This document shows positions 43,744 through 52,452 of a stretch of 64,000 nt of DNA, in pieces. Position 1 is the stretch's first letter; each line of letters opens with the position of its first letter. Below the pieces are notes generated by a model. That model worked only from the letters and a program-made list of their open reading frames with translations. It was not told the origin of the DNA and made no database searches. A program made the position numbers and the translations under genes. The DNA is from VRUE01 sp963697915 (GTDB lineage Bacteria > Actinomycetota > Thermoleophilia > Solirubrobacterales > 70-9). The stretch spans positions 2,108,001 through 2,172,000 of the forward strand of contig OY969103.1 in the NCBI GenBank assembly GCA_963697915.1, given 5' to 3'.

Positions 43744-45096
43744 ATGAGCTGCGCCGTCGTCCTCTTCACCCGCGACCTGCGCCTGTTCGACCAGCCCGCG
43801 CTGGCGGCGGCGGCGCGCGAGGCGGAGCGGGTCGTGCCCCTCTTCGTCCTCGATGACGCCCTGCTGCGCACCAGCTGCGGCTCGCCCAACCGGGTCGCCT
43901 TCCTCCACGATTGCCTGCACGACCTCGACTTCGGCCTGCGCGAGCGCGGCGCGCGGCTGGTGCTGCGCCGCGGCGACCCGGTCGAGGAGGCGCTGCGGGT
44001 TGCGCGGGAGGCGGGGGCGGGGGCGATCCACCTGAGCGAGGATGTGACGCCGTACGCGCGGAAGCGGCGGGAGCGGTTGGCGGCGGCCTGCGAGGAGGAG
44101 CGAGTGGCGTTGCGCACGCACCCTGGCGTCACCGTTGCCGCGGCGGGGGAGATCGTGCCGGGGGACGGCGGCTACTACCGCGTCTTCACGCCCTACTGGC
44201 GCGCCTGGCGCGAGCGCCCGCGCCGCGACCCGGTCCGGGCGCCGGGCTACCTGGCGCTGCCGGCGGGCCTGCACGCCGGGCGCCTCTCCGCCCGGCGCAG
44301 CCTCCTTCGCGGATCCGCATCGCCCGACGTCCAGCGCGGTGGGGAGAGGGAAGCCCGACGCCGCCTGGAGGGCTGGCTGCGGGGCGGCCTCGGCGGCTAC
44401 GCCGACGGGCACGACGACCTCGCCGCCGCGTCCACCTCGCGGCTCAGCGCCGACCTCCACTTCGGCTGCCTCTCACCGGCCGCGGTCCTGGCCCGGGTCG
44501 AGAAGCGCGACGGCGGCGAGGCCTTTGCCCGCCAGCTCTGCTGGCGCGACTTCCACCACCAGGTGCTGGCGGCGCGGCCCGACCTGCCGCGCGCCGATTA
44601 CCGCCCGCGCGGCGATCGCTGGCGGCGCAGCAAGTGGCTCGCCGAGGCCTGGCGGGAGGGCCGCACCGGCTACCCGATCGTCGACGCCGGCATGCGCCAG
44701 CTCGCCCGCGAGGGCTACATGCACAACCGGGCGCGGCTGATCGTCGCCTTCTTCCTGACCAAGACCCTCCACCTCGACTGGCGGCTGGGCGTCGCCCACT
44801 TCGCCGCGCTGTTGGCCGACGCCGACGTCGCCGACAACGTCGGCAACTGGCAGTGGGTGGCGGGGACCGGCAACGACACGCGTCCCAACCGGGTGCTCAA
44901 CCCGCTGCGCCAGGCGCACCACTTCGACCCCGAGGGCGAGTACGTGCACCGCTACGTCCCCGAGCTCTCCGCGGTGCCCGGCGCCGCCGTGCACGAGCCT
45001 TGGTCCCTGGAGCGGGACCGCCGCCGCGGGCTCGATTACCCGGCGCCGGTCGACTACGAGGGGGGCGGCGCCCGCTTCCGGAGTTTCCACGGATGA
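43744..45096 (+). CDS. phr: Deoxyribodipyrimidine photolyase (CPD photolyase)
   Basis: 450 residues. N-terminal photolyase domain VLFTRDLRLFDQPALAAAA, then the FAD-binding domain: TSRLSADLHFGCLSP, CWRDFHHQV, TGYPIVDAGMRQLAREGYMH with NRARLIVAFFLTK, and NVGNWQWVAGTGND with RPNRVLNP. The electron-transfer Trp in NWQW is present. Repairs UV-induced cyclobutane dimers using blue light. Class I type by these motifs. Local codon usage is typical of the window. Confidence 0.93.
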   Translation: MSCAVVLFTRDLRLFDQPALAAAAREAERVVPLFVLDDALLRTSCGSPNRVAFLHDCLHDLDFGLRERGARLVLRRGDPVEEALRVAREAGAGAIHLSEDVTPYARKRRERLAAACEEERVALRTHPGVTVAAAGEIVPGDGGYYRVFTPYWRAWRERPRRDPVRAPGYLALPAGLHAGRLSARRSLLRGSASPDVQRGGEREARRRLEGWLRGGLGGYADGHDDLAAASTSRLSADLHFGCLSPAAVLARVEKRDGGEAFARQLCWRDFHHQVLAARPDLPRADYRPRGDRWRRSKWLAEAWREGRTGYPIVDAGMRQLAREGYMHNRARLIVAFFLTKTLHLDWRLGVAHFAALLADADVADNVGNWQWVAGTGNDTRPNRVLNPLRQAHHFDPEGEYVHRYVPELSAVPGAAVHEPWSLERDRRRGLDYPAPVDYEGGGARFRSFHG

Positions 45097-45118
45097 CGTT
45101 CGGGGTACGGGGGCCGGG

Positions 45119-45262
45119 ATGGCACCTAGCTCACTACTGGTCATCGTCATCGGGATCGTGCTGGCGCTGCTCGTCAACTACGTGCTCGGGATCGTCGTGA
45201 TCCTGATCGGGTTGGCGATGATGCTGCTGCCGATGCTGGGCGGCGGGACCAGACGCGTCTAA
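45119..45262 (+). CDS. 47-residue hydrophobic protein, unknown
   Basis: A short frame between phr and the UspA-like gene. It encodes two closely spaced hydrophobic stretches (SLLVIVIGIVLALLVNYVLG and IVVILIGLAMMLLPMLGG) and a basic end TRRV. Composition looks like a genuine small membrane protein of the kind common in actinobacteria. No clear ribosome site; a leaderless start is possible. Confidence 0.45.
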   Translation: MAPSSLLVIVIGIVLALLVNYVLGIVVILIGLAMMLLPMLGGGTRRV

Positions 45263-45288
45263 CCCGGCGTCGGCGACAATCGGGAGCG

Positions 45289-45888
45289 ATGGCTCCCTGG
45301 AAGCTGCCGCTGATCGTCGCGGGCTTGGCGCTGCCGCTCATCGCTGGCTTCCTGCTCGCCGGCCCGGCGTTGGGCACCGCGCTCGGCGCGATCGCCGTGG
45401 CGACGCTGATCGTCATCGCGGCGCGGCAGCGGCCGTGGGGGCCGATCGGCCCGCCGCCCGGCGAGGAGCTGCACCGCGTCCTGATCGTCATCACGGACCC
45501 GGTCGAGGAGCCGGCTGCGGTGGAGGAGGTCGTGCGGGTGGCGGGGCTGGCCCGGAGGGGCGACGAGGTCGAGGTGCTGCTGCTGGCACCGGCGCGGATC
45601 GGCTTCCTCGACCGCTGGGCCTCCGACGTCGAGGGGGCGCGGCAGGCGGCGCAGCGCAGCCTGGTGGTGACGGTGGCGGCGCTGGCGAGGGCGGGGATCG
45701 CGGCTGAGGCGCGGGTCGGCGATGAGAACGTCGTGCAGGCGGTCGAGGACCAGCTCGAGAGCTTCGCCGCCGACGAGGTCGTCCTGGTCAGCGCCGCCGA
45801 GGAGGACGGCCACGTCAGCGAGGCCGCGGGGGAGCTGGGCTCGCGGCTGCGGGCCGAGTTCCGCCACGTCGAGCTCGGCGCCGCCTGA
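45289..45888 (+). CDS. Membrane-anchored UspA-like protein (second copy)
   Basis: 199 residues. Two N-terminal hydrophobic helices (PLIVAGLALPLIAGFLLAG and LGTALGAIAVATLIVIAA) and a cytoplasmic alpha/beta domain: LHRVLIVITDPVEEP, RIGFLDRWASDVEGARQAAQ, ADEVVLVSAAEEDGHVS and a final FRHVEL strand. Shares the layout and the WASDV helix with the protein at 5676-6329, so the two are paralogues. Possible nucleotide- or stress-responsive sensor; no binding residues can be assigned. Confidence 0.6.
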   Translation: MAPWKLPLIVAGLALPLIAGFLLAGPALGTALGAIAVATLIVIAARQRPWGPIGPPPGEELHRVLIVITDPVEEPAAVEEVVRVAGLARRGDEVEVLLLAPARIGFLDRWASDVEGARQAAQRSLVVTVAALARAGIAAEARVGDENVVQAVEDQLESFAADEVVLVSAAEEDGHVSEAAGELGSRLRAEFRHVELGAA

Positions 45889-45902
45889 GAGGGAGGTCGG
45901 GC

Positions 45903-46904
45903 TCAGCAGGCGTGGGCGCGGGCGGCGCTGCGCACGACCTGGAAGGCGCTGCCCGGGATGCGCTTCAGCTGGTTCAGGTTCTCGTCGTCCCAGCGCCGGT
46001 CGCTGGCACCGCTGAAGAACCAGTTGGAGCCGTTGTCGGCGACGATCATCCCGTAGCGCTTCAACGCCCGGGCGATCGCCGCGGCGGCGCCGCTGAAGCC
46101 GCGCAGGCCATAGCCCGGGCGCAGGCGCAGGCGCGTCCCCATCGCCGGGGCGGCGGGGTTGGCGGTGTCGCCGGCGCAGTGCGAGGCGGGGTGGACCCAG
46201 GCGTCGCGGGTGCTCTCGAAGGTGACGCGGATCGCGTGCTCGATGCTGCCCGCGGCGGCCTCGTCGTAGCGGACCAGGCCGGGGAAGATCGGCAGCCCGG
46301 CGGCGTCGGCCGAGGTCCACGAGTCGGGCCGCAGCGCGGCTGAGTTGAGGTCCCAGCGGGCACCCGAGTCGGCGTTCCAGTGAGGGCGCGGGCGCGGCTC
46401 GTAGAAAGCGCGGTAGAGCTCGAAGAGCTGGCAGCGGTCGCGGTCGACGACCAGCACGTGGCGGTCGCCGTCGCTGGTGCGGCCGCCCTCGACGGGCGCC
46501 GTGGCGGGGACGGGGAAGGGACCCGGGTCGCTCTCGTCGCCGGAGGCGGTGTAGTTGACGGGGAGCGGCCGCTGGCCGGCGCCGACCACGGCGTAGGGGA
46601 TGCCATAGGCGCGCGGCGAGCCGAAGTCGGGGTGGAGGAAGTCACCTCCCTGGGCGTTGATGTAGGCGATGGTCGCGGCCGAGTTGGAGGCGACCGGCGC
46701 CTTGGAGATGTCCTGGTTCCAGGCGGCCTGGGTGGGGAGGGACGGCGCCCGCGGCGAGAGCGATGCGGGCGGGTCGGGGAAGACCTGGCAGGAGCCGAGG
46801 TCGGGGTAGGGGCCAAGGGCCGAGGCGCTAGCCGGGGGCAATCCCCCGATCGCCGCGACGATCACCACCGCTCCAAGTAGACGTGCCGGGAGTTGACCGC
46901 CCAT
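45903..46904 (-). CDS. Exported protein of unknown function
   Basis: 333 residues. A putative signal peptide (LLGAVVIVAAIGGL, ending ASASA) precedes a mature domain with conserved-looking blocks: DISKAPVASNSAATIAYINA, DFLHPDFGSPRAYGIPY, ESTRDAWVHPASHCAG, YGMIVADNGSNWFFSGASD and LNQLKRIPGSAFQVVR. I recall this family from many actinobacteria, without an assigned function. The ATG lies at the exact centre of a palindrome (46897-46912) belonging to a repeated double-hairpin element, so a later start remains possible. Confidence 0.6.
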   Translation of the reverse strand: MGGQLPARLLGAVVIVAAIGGLPPASASALGPYPDLGSCQVFPDPPASLSPRAPSLPTQAAWNQDISKAPVASNSAATIAYINAQGGDFLHPDFGSPRAYGIPYAVVGAGQRPLPVNYTASGDESDPGPFPVPATAPVEGGRTSDGDRHVLVVDRDRCQLFELYRAFYEPRPRPHWNADSGARWDLNSAALRPDSWTSADAAGLPIFPGLVRYDEAAAGSIEHAIRVTFESTRDAWVHPASHCAGDTANPAAPAMGTRLRLRPGYGLRGFSGAAAAIARALKRYGMIVADNGSNWFFSGASDRRWDDENLNQLKRIPGSAFQVVRSAARAHAC

Positions 46905-46930
46905 ATGGGCGGATAATTACCGGCACGTCC
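46879..46930. repeat. Double-hairpin element, copy 2
   Basis: 52 nt with the same architecture as 38101-38152: outer arms GACGTGCCGG/CCGGCACGTC (46880-46889, 46920-46929) and a perfect inner palindrome CCGCCCAT/ATGGGCGG (46897-46912). It begins 6 bp past the stop of the 46937-47185 gene, so it can terminate that transcript, and it also contains the start codon of the next gene. Confidence 0.8.
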
Positions 46931-46936
46931 GGCGGA

Positions 46937-47185
46937 TCAGGAGGGGCGGTCCTCCTCACGCACCGTCAGCCGCCCAACCTCCAGCTCCCCGACCTCGAGG
47001 CGGCCGATCTTCGCCTGCTTGATCGCCAGGCGGCCGACGGCGAGCCGCCCGATCGCGAAGCCGCCCACGGCCGCCGCGCCCACCGCCAGCGCCCCGATCG
47101 CGACCGCGCCCCGAGCCTGCGCCCCGGTAGCGGTAGCCGGCCAAGCCCGCGGCCCCAACAGCGCGATCCCCTGTCGCCGACGCAT
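46937..47185 (-). CDS. Small Gly/Ala/Leu repeat protein (pentapeptide-like)
   Basis: 82 residues from the ATG at 47185. The core is a short-period repeat of alternating small and hydrophobic residues (AIGALAVGAAAVGGFAIGRLAVGRLAIKQAKIGRLEVGELEVGRL, positions about 33-77), suggestive of a beta-helix or a membrane-inserting strand. No catalytic motif. It lies between the MFS gene and the exported protein gene on the same strand. Function unknown. Confidence 0.5.
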   Translation of the reverse strand: MRRRQGIALLGPRAWPATATGAQARGAVAIGALAVGAAAVGGFAIGRLAVGRLAIKQAKIGRLEVGELEVGRLTVREEDRPS

Positions 47186-47239
47186 CGCCCCCAAAGGTAG
47201 CGCCGTCTGCTCGGCATCGCCCGTCTGAACCGGGCGGGA

Positions 47240-48679
47240 TCAGGCGGGGGAGGTCTCTGGCACGGGCGCGCGGCCGCCTCCGCCGACGTGGGCGTAGGGC
47301 AGCTGGCGGGGGATCGTCAGGGCGACGAGGAAGGCCAGCGCCATCACCACCGCCGAGAGGGCGAAGGCGATCTCGAAGCCCGCCGCGTCGGGAAGGCCGG
47401 TCGAGCTGAGGAGGTGGGCGGCGATGACGCTGGCGGCGATCTGGCCGCCGAGGGCGCCGCCGATCGTGCGCATGATCGTGTTGACGCCCGTGGCGACGCC
47501 GGTCTGGGTTGGGCTGACGGCCTGCACGACGAGATTGGCCATCGCCGCGAACGAGAAGCCGATCCCGATTCCGATCAGGAGGCTGGAGAAGTAGAGCCAG
47601 CCGCGCGACTCGTGGCCGAAGAGGAGGACGACGAAGCTGGCGGTGATCGTCGCCGTTCCGATCAGCAGCGGCAGGCGTGAGCCGAAGCGGTTGCCGAGCA
47701 GGCCGGCGAGGGGGCCGGCGAAGAGCATCGCCAGCGCCGAGGGCGCCATGAACAGGCCGGCCTCGGTGACGGTGGCGCCGAACCCGAACCCGGTCGACTC
47801 GGGCAGCTGGACCAACTGGGGGATGAGGATGAACGAGCAGAACATGCCGAAGCCGACCAGCAGGCCGGTGGCGTTCGTGGTCAGCACCGCTCGCTGACGC
47901 ATCAGCCCGATGTCGATCAGGGGTTGTGGTTGACGCCGCTCGAAGCGCACCCAGACGGCGAAGATCGCGGCGCCGGCGGCGAACATGCCGAGGGTCGTGG
48001 CCGACGCCAATCCCCACTCGTTGATCTCGCTGATCGTGACCAGGAGGACGATCAGCGCCGCCGAGAGCAGCGCCGCCCCGATCCAGTCGATCCGGGCCGG
48101 GCTTTTGACCGGTGACTCGGGGACCCAGAGCAGGGTCGCGATCGCGGCGACGACGACACCGGCCAACCCGGTCCAGAAGATCCACTCGTAGGCGAGGTGG
48201 TCGACGATGAGGCCGCTGAGGACGAGGCCGGCGCCGCCGCCGATGCCGAAGGTGGCGCTGATCAGGCCGATGCCGGTGGCGACCCGGTGAGGCGGGAACT
48301 CGTCGCGGATGATGCCGAAGGAGAGGGGGAAGACCGCCGCCGCGGTGCCCTGGATGGCGCGGCCGGCGATCAGCACCTCGATCGAGCCCGAGAGGGCGCA
48401 GACGAGCGAGCCGGCGGCGAAGATGCAGAGGGCGCCGACCAGCACCCGCTCCTTGCCGAACATGTCGCCGAGCCGGCCGAGGATCGGGGTAGAGATCGAG
48501 GCGGTGAGCAGGAAGGCGGTGAGGACGTAGGTCACCGCCGTGGTCGACGTGTGCAGTTCCTCCTGGATCGCCGGCAGGGCCGGCGCCACCATCGTCTGTT
48601 GCAGGGCGAAGGCGAGCGAGGCGACGAGGAGGGCACCGAGGGTGAGGCCGTAGTGCTGGCGCTCCGGCGCGGCGCTCAA
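47240..48679 (-). CDS. MFS multidrug transporter, DHA2 (14-TM) type
   Basis: 479 residues with about 14 membrane helices. Motifs: LGRLGDMFGKERVLVGAL (motif A), the antiporter-like region GIGGGAGLVLSGLIVDHLAYEW, and the opening ALQQTMVAPALPAIQEEL. Proton-driven drug/metabolite efflux is likely. Its ATG overlaps the stop of the upstream MarR gene by 4 bp, the standard arrangement for a MarR-regulated exporter. Confidence 0.88.
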   Translation of the reverse strand: MSAAPERQHYGLTLGALLVASLAFALQQTMVAPALPAIQEELHTSTTAVTYVLTAFLLTASISTPILGRLGDMFGKERVLVGALCIFAAGSLVCALSGSIEVLIAGRAIQGTAAAVFPLSFGIIRDEFPPHRVATGIGLISATFGIGGGAGLVLSGLIVDHLAYEWIFWTGLAGVVVAAIATLLWVPESPVKSPARIDWIGAALLSAALIVLLVTISEINEWGLASATTLGMFAAGAAIFAVWVRFERRQPQPLIDIGLMRQRAVLTTNATGLLVGFGMFCSFILIPQLVQLPESTGFGFGATVTEAGLFMAPSALAMLFAGPLAGLLGNRFGSRLPLLIGTATITASFVVLLFGHESRGWLYFSSLLIGIGIGFSFAAMANLVVQAVSPTQTGVATGVNTIMRTIGGALGGQIAASVIAAHLLSSTGLPDAAGFEIAFALSAVVMALAFLVALTIPRQLPYAHVGGGGRAPVPETSPA

Positions 48680-49149
48680 GCGGGCTCCTCGATCGCCGCC
48701 GCCATCGTCCGCAGCAGGGCCGCTGCGCGTTTGCGGTCGGCGGGCTCGAGGCGGGAGAAGACGGCGGTCTGCTTGGCGGTGACGAGCTTGCGCTTGCGCC
48801 CCAGAAGGCGGCGGCCACCGTCGGTCAGCTCGACCGCGACCCGGCGACGATCGTCGCCGGCGGGTCGCCGCACGACGACCCCGGCGCGTTCGAGCCCGCC
48901 CAGCATCCGCGTGGCCGTCGGCTGGGCGACTCCGGCGGCGGCCGCGAGGGCGCCGACCGACATCTCCGTGCCGCGGTCGTCGCCGGCGAAGGAGGAGAGC
49001 AGCTGGTACTGGGCGAGGCTCAGCCCCTCCTGCTCGATCTCCTGCAGCGAGCGGCCGCGAGCCCGCCGGACGGCGGCGAAGAACTCGTCCCAGGCGGCGT
49101 CGAACTCGGTGCGGGCGGCGTCGATGGTCTCGGTGGCGGCGGCGGGCAC
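48676..49149 (-). CDS. MarR-family transcriptional regulator
   Basis: 157 residues from GTG. Winged-helix core: LSLAQYQLLSSFAGDD, MSVGALAAAAGVAQPTATRMLGGLERAGVVVRRP and the wing DDRRRVAVELTDGGRRLL. Probably represses its own operon with the MFS exporter in response to a ligand. A perfect palindrome overlaps the likely -10 region. Confidence 0.9.
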   Translation of the reverse strand: MPAAATETIDAARTEFDAAWDEFFAAVRRARGRSLQEIEQEGLSLAQYQLLSSFAGDDRGTEMSVGALAAAAGVAQPTATRMLGGLERAGVVVRRPAGDDRRRVAVELTDGGRRLLGRKRKLVTAKQTAVFSRLEPADRKRAAALLRTMAAAIEEPA

Positions 49150-49159
49150 CGGAGAAGCA

Positions 49160-49169
49160 TAGCTAGCTA
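49160..49169. promoter_or_regulatory. Palindrome upstream of marR
   Basis: TAGCTAGCTA is a perfect 10-bp palindrome. On the minus strand its end overlaps TATGCT, a -10-like hexamer placed 6 nt before the GTG of marR. Candidate MarR operator on a leaderless promoter. Confidence 0.5.
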
Positions 49170-49205
49170 CATATTTCGCCCCTGCGCCTCATTCCGGCGG
49201 GCGCA

Positions 49206-51419
49206 TCAGTCGCTGAGCGCCGGGACCCCGAGCCGCTCCGGCGGCGCCGGGCGTCCCAGCAGGAAGCCCTGGGCGTACTCGCAGCCGTGCTCGCGCAGCC
49301 AGGCCAGCTGCTCGTCGGTCTCGACGCCCTCGGCGATCACCCCGACGCCGAGGGCCTGGGCCATCGAGAGGATCGCCGCGACGATCGCCGTGTCCTCGTC
49401 GCTGCGGCCGAGGCCCGAGACGAACTTGCGGTCCACCTTCAGCCGGTCGAGCGGCAGTCGTTTGAGGTAGTCGAGCGACGAGTAGCCGGCGCCGAAATCG
49501 TCAAGCACGAGCTTGACCCCGAGCTCCTCGAGCCGGCTGAGGTTCTCCAGCGAGGCATCGCCCTGCTCGAGCAACACGCTCTCGGTGATCTCGATCTCGA
49601 CCAACGACGGGTCGAGGCTGTTGCGCGAGACCGCGGCGGCGACGATCGCCGCCAGGTCGGGGTCGGCCACCTGGCGGGCCGAGAGGTTGACCGAGACGGC
49701 CAGCCGCTCGCTGCCGCCGCTCCAGGCCGCTGCCTGGGCGCAGGCCTCGCCGATCACCCAGGTCCCCAGCTCGACGATCAGGCCGCTCTCCTCGGCGACG
49801 CCGAGGAACCGCGCGGGCGCCAGCGTGCCTTTCCTGGGGTGCTGCCAGCGCAGCAGCGCCTCGGCCACCACCGGCTTGCCGCTCTCGAGCGAGAAGACCG
49901 GCAGGTACTCGAGGCGGAGTTGCCGCTCCGCGATCGCTTTGCGCAGGTCGGCTTCGGTCTGCAGGCGCGCCAGCAGGCGCTCCCGCATCCCCTCGTCGAA
50001 GAGCGCAAAGCGGCCCTTGCCCGCGTCCTTGGCCCGGTACATCGCGGCATCGGCGTCGCGCAGGACTTCGCCGGCGGTCGCCTCGCCGCCCCTGACGAAG
50101 ACGACCCCGACGCTGACGCTGATGTGGTGGACCCGCTTGTCGATCCGCAGCGGCTTCGCGAAGGCGGCGGTGATCCGCTCGGCGACGGTCACCGCGTCGG
50201 TCTCCGAGTCGAGGTCCTCGCAGAGGATCACGAACTCGTCGCCGCCGAAGCGGGCCACCGTGTCGGCCGGGCGCAGCGCCTCGCGCAGGCGGGGGTGCAG
50301 GGCGACCAGCAGCTCGTCGCCGACCTCGTGCCCGAAGCCGTCGTTGACGTGCTTGAAGTCGTCGATGTCGCAGAAGAAGACCGCGAGGCACGATTCGGGG
50401 CGCTCGGCGGTGGCGAGGGCGTGCTCGAGCCGGTCGAGGAAGAGGGCGCGGTTGGGCAGGCCGGTGAGCGGATCGTGCAGGGCCAGGTGTTCGAGCCGCT
50501 GCTCGGCGATCCGCTGCTTGGCGAGCGCATCCTCGGCGCGCTCCCATTCGGTCCGCATCGCCGCGACCATCAGCGCCGTGGCGGCGGCGAGGGCGACGAA
50601 GAGCTGGGCGCGCAGCAGCTCGATCGCCTCCGAGCCGCCGACGAACGGCCCCTCGCCGTTGGCGGTGAAGTAGACGGCCAGGGCCGAGACGACGAGCGCC
50701 GCGCTCGCGGCGCCCGGTTGGCGGAAGCGCATCGCCGCCAGCACCAGCAATGGGAAGACGGGGTAGGCGAGGGTGACCCCCAGTTCGAGGACGAGGATCG
50801 TGACCACGACCAGCGCCGCCAGCACCGCGCTTGCCTCGGCGATCCGCCTTGCCGAGGGCAGCGCGACCCTGCGGGTGCCGAGCAGCAGCAGTGGCGGGGC
50901 GACCAGCAGCACACCGGTCAGGTCGCCGAGCCACCAGACCCGCCAGAACTCCCAGAGGCCGCCGCTGGAGACGACCCCGTCGGCCCACAGGCAGGCGACG
51001 CCGATCGTCGCGTTCAGCGCCGTGCTGACGCCGGCGCCGAGCAGGGCAAGGGCGACGACGTCGCGGATCCGCCGCAGGGCCGGGTCGAAGCTCGCCCGGG
51101 AGAGGAGGAAGCCGGCGCTGAGCGCGGCGATCGCGTTGCCCGTGGCGATGCCGAGCGCGACCAGCGGCGAGCTGTCCCCGGTCACGTTGGCGACGAAGGC
51201 GCCGACGACGATCGCCGGCCAGGCCCGGTAGCCGAAGAGGACGATCGCCGCCAGGGCCACACCACTCGGCGGCCAGACCGCGGAGACGATGTCGCTGCCG
51301 GCGGCGAAGGCGAGGCCGAGCTTGCCGGCGGCGAAGTAGGCGACGGCGACGGCAGGGAGGACGATGCCCAGTGGAAGCTCGTCGAGAGAACGGCGGCGAT
51401 CTCTTCTGGTACCGGTCAT
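49206..51419 (-). CDS. MASE1-GGDEF-EAL cyclic-di-GMP signalling protein
   Basis: 737 residues from the ATG at 51419; the upstream extension of the frame is not supported. Residues ~15-300 form a MASE1 membrane sensor with about eight helices (SAVWPPSGVALAAIVLFGYRA; EFWRVWWLGDLTGVLLVAP). A GGDEF domain follows with HDPLTGLPNRALFLDRLEHA and an intact active site RFGGDEFVILCED, then an EAL domain with VAEALLRW, ESVLLEQGDASLENL, DDFGAGYSSLDYLKRLPLD and AEGVETDEQ. Both catalytic signatures look complete, so it may both make and degrade c-di-GMP. The signal sensed is unknown. Confidence 0.92.
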   Translation of the reverse strand: MTGTRRDRRRSLDELPLGIVLPAVAVAYFAAGKLGLAFAAGSDIVSAVWPPSGVALAAIVLFGYRAWPAIVVGAFVANVTGDSSPLVALGIATGNAIAALSAGFLLSRASFDPALRRIRDVVALALLGAGVSTALNATIGVACLWADGVVSSGGLWEFWRVWWLGDLTGVLLVAPPLLLLGTRRVALPSARRIAEASAVLAALVVVTILVLELGVTLAYPVFPLLVLAAMRFRQPGAASAALVVSALAVYFTANGEGPFVGGSEAIELLRAQLFVALAAATALMVAAMRTEWERAEDALAKQRIAEQRLEHLALHDPLTGLPNRALFLDRLEHALATAERPESCLAVFFCDIDDFKHVNDGFGHEVGDELLVALHPRLREALRPADTVARFGGDEFVILCEDLDSETDAVTVAERITAAFAKPLRIDKRVHHISVSVGVVFVRGGEATAGEVLRDADAAMYRAKDAGKGRFALFDEGMRERLLARLQTEADLRKAIAERQLRLEYLPVFSLESGKPVVAEALLRWQHPRKGTLAPARFLGVAEESGLIVELGTWVIGEACAQAAAWSGGSERLAVSVNLSARQVADPDLAAIVAAAVSRNSLDPSLVEIEITESVLLEQGDASLENLSRLEELGVKLVLDDFGAGYSSLDYLKRLPLDRLKVDRKFVSGLGRSDEDTAIVAAILSMAQALGVGVIAEGVETDEQLAWLREHGCEYAQGFLLGRPAPPERLGVPALSD

Positions 51420-51547
51420 GATCGGCGGGGATCGTCTCATGCTGGGCCGTCGCCAAGGTGTGGCGCTCGTCGCGGCGCTTCGCGTAAAGTGACCGCGGCT
51501 GGGGGCTTCCCCCTTGGCTGGGCAAATGGCGGTAGGTAAGGGGGCCG

Positions 51548-52249
51548 ATGAAGCACAGGCAAGGGATGTCACCGAGCAGGCTGGTCGCACTGGCGGCCAC
51601 GATTGCCTCCGGTTTTCTGAGCCTGGCTGCCGTCTACTGGGCGGTTTCACCGGCGATTGCCCGAACCCCAGTTTCACAGCATGCGGGTGCCGAAGCCTCA
51701 TCCAAGGTCCACAAGACCAAGGTCAAGAAGGTGAGCCCGCTCAACAGCAAGGGAAAGGTGCGCAAGGGGTTCCGGGTTGAGGAGGAGACGGCTGGCGGGA
51801 CCTGCAGCGCCGGGTCGCACGCGATTGGCGCCGCATTTCGCTGCGTCGATTCTGGAGAGCATGCCCTCTATGACCCGTGCTGGTATTCGCACGACGAGAC
51901 GATGATGTTCTGCTGGGCGGCACCGTGGGCTCGAGAGGTGACCCGTTTCTTCCCATATATCGAAAGCGAGCTTCACCAGACGCCGATCAACCGATCTCAT
52001 CCTTGGGGGGTCAGGCTCACCAGTGGCGAGCGATGCCAGCTCGTCCTTGGTTCCACGAGCGCGGTCGACGGCAAAGCGGTCAGGTGGGGGTGTGGTGGTC
52101 GCCTCGCTCTGCTCGATGACCTAAACCGCACGGGTGACCTGTGGAGCCTCTCGGCGGTGACCTACGACGCTTCGACCTCCACCTATGCGCTCGCCGGCAC
52201 TCGCGAGGTGGCCATAGCCTGGTTCGGCCGGCGATCACGCAATCCTTAG
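51548..52249 (+). CDS. Exported Cys-containing protein, unknown function
   Basis: 233 residues. N-terminal signal (SRLVALAATIASGFLSLAAVYW) followed by a Lys-rich linker (KVHKTKVKKVSPLNSKGKVRKG) and a domain with Cys in TCSAG, FRCVDS, DPCWY, MFCWA, ERCQL and WGCGG, an even number consistent with disulfides. Blocks such as LYDPCWYS and HPWGVRLTSGERCQLVLG look conserved, but I cannot name the family. Extracellular location inferred. Confidence 0.55.
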   Translation: MKHRQGMSPSRLVALAATIASGFLSLAAVYWAVSPAIARTPVSQHAGAEASSKVHKTKVKKVSPLNSKGKVRKGFRVEEETAGGTCSAGSHAIGAAFRCVDSGEHALYDPCWYSHDETMMFCWAAPWAREVTRFFPYIESELHQTPINRSHPWGVRLTSGERCQLVLGSTSAVDGKAVRWGCGGRLALLDDLNRTGDLWSLSAVTYDASTSTYALAGTREVAIAWFGRRSRNP

Positions 52250-52354
52250 TGTTGTCGCCGTCTGGAGGGCGCGCATATCCTCGCGGATCGCCGCACTCGC
52301 GTAAAATGGCCGGTTGGCGATTGCGGGCATAAAACCCCTGCAAATCGCGTACGT

Positions 52355-52428
52355 GGTGGCTGTAGCTCAGTTGGTAGAGCTCCTGGTTGTGGTCCAGGCG
52401 GTCGCCGGTTCGAATCCGGTCAGCCACC
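52355..52428 (+). tRNA. tRNA-His (anticodon GTG)
   Basis: Acceptor GTGGCTG/CAGCCAC with the extra G(-1) at 52355 opposite discriminator C, D-stem GCTC/GAGC, anticodon stem CCTGG/CCAGG with loop TTGTGGT (GTG), T-stem GCCGG/CCGGT with loop TTCGAAT. The last T-stem pair is G-T. Confidence 0.94.
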
Positions 52429-52452
52429 CCTAACTAGCTGCAAATCGGCGAT

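Noticed and set aside
49287..51539. A 750-codon plus-strand frame over the GGDEF-EAL gene
   Set aside because: Antisense shadow: the minus strand has MASE1, GGDEF and EAL motifs, while the plus-strand product is low-complexity and charged.
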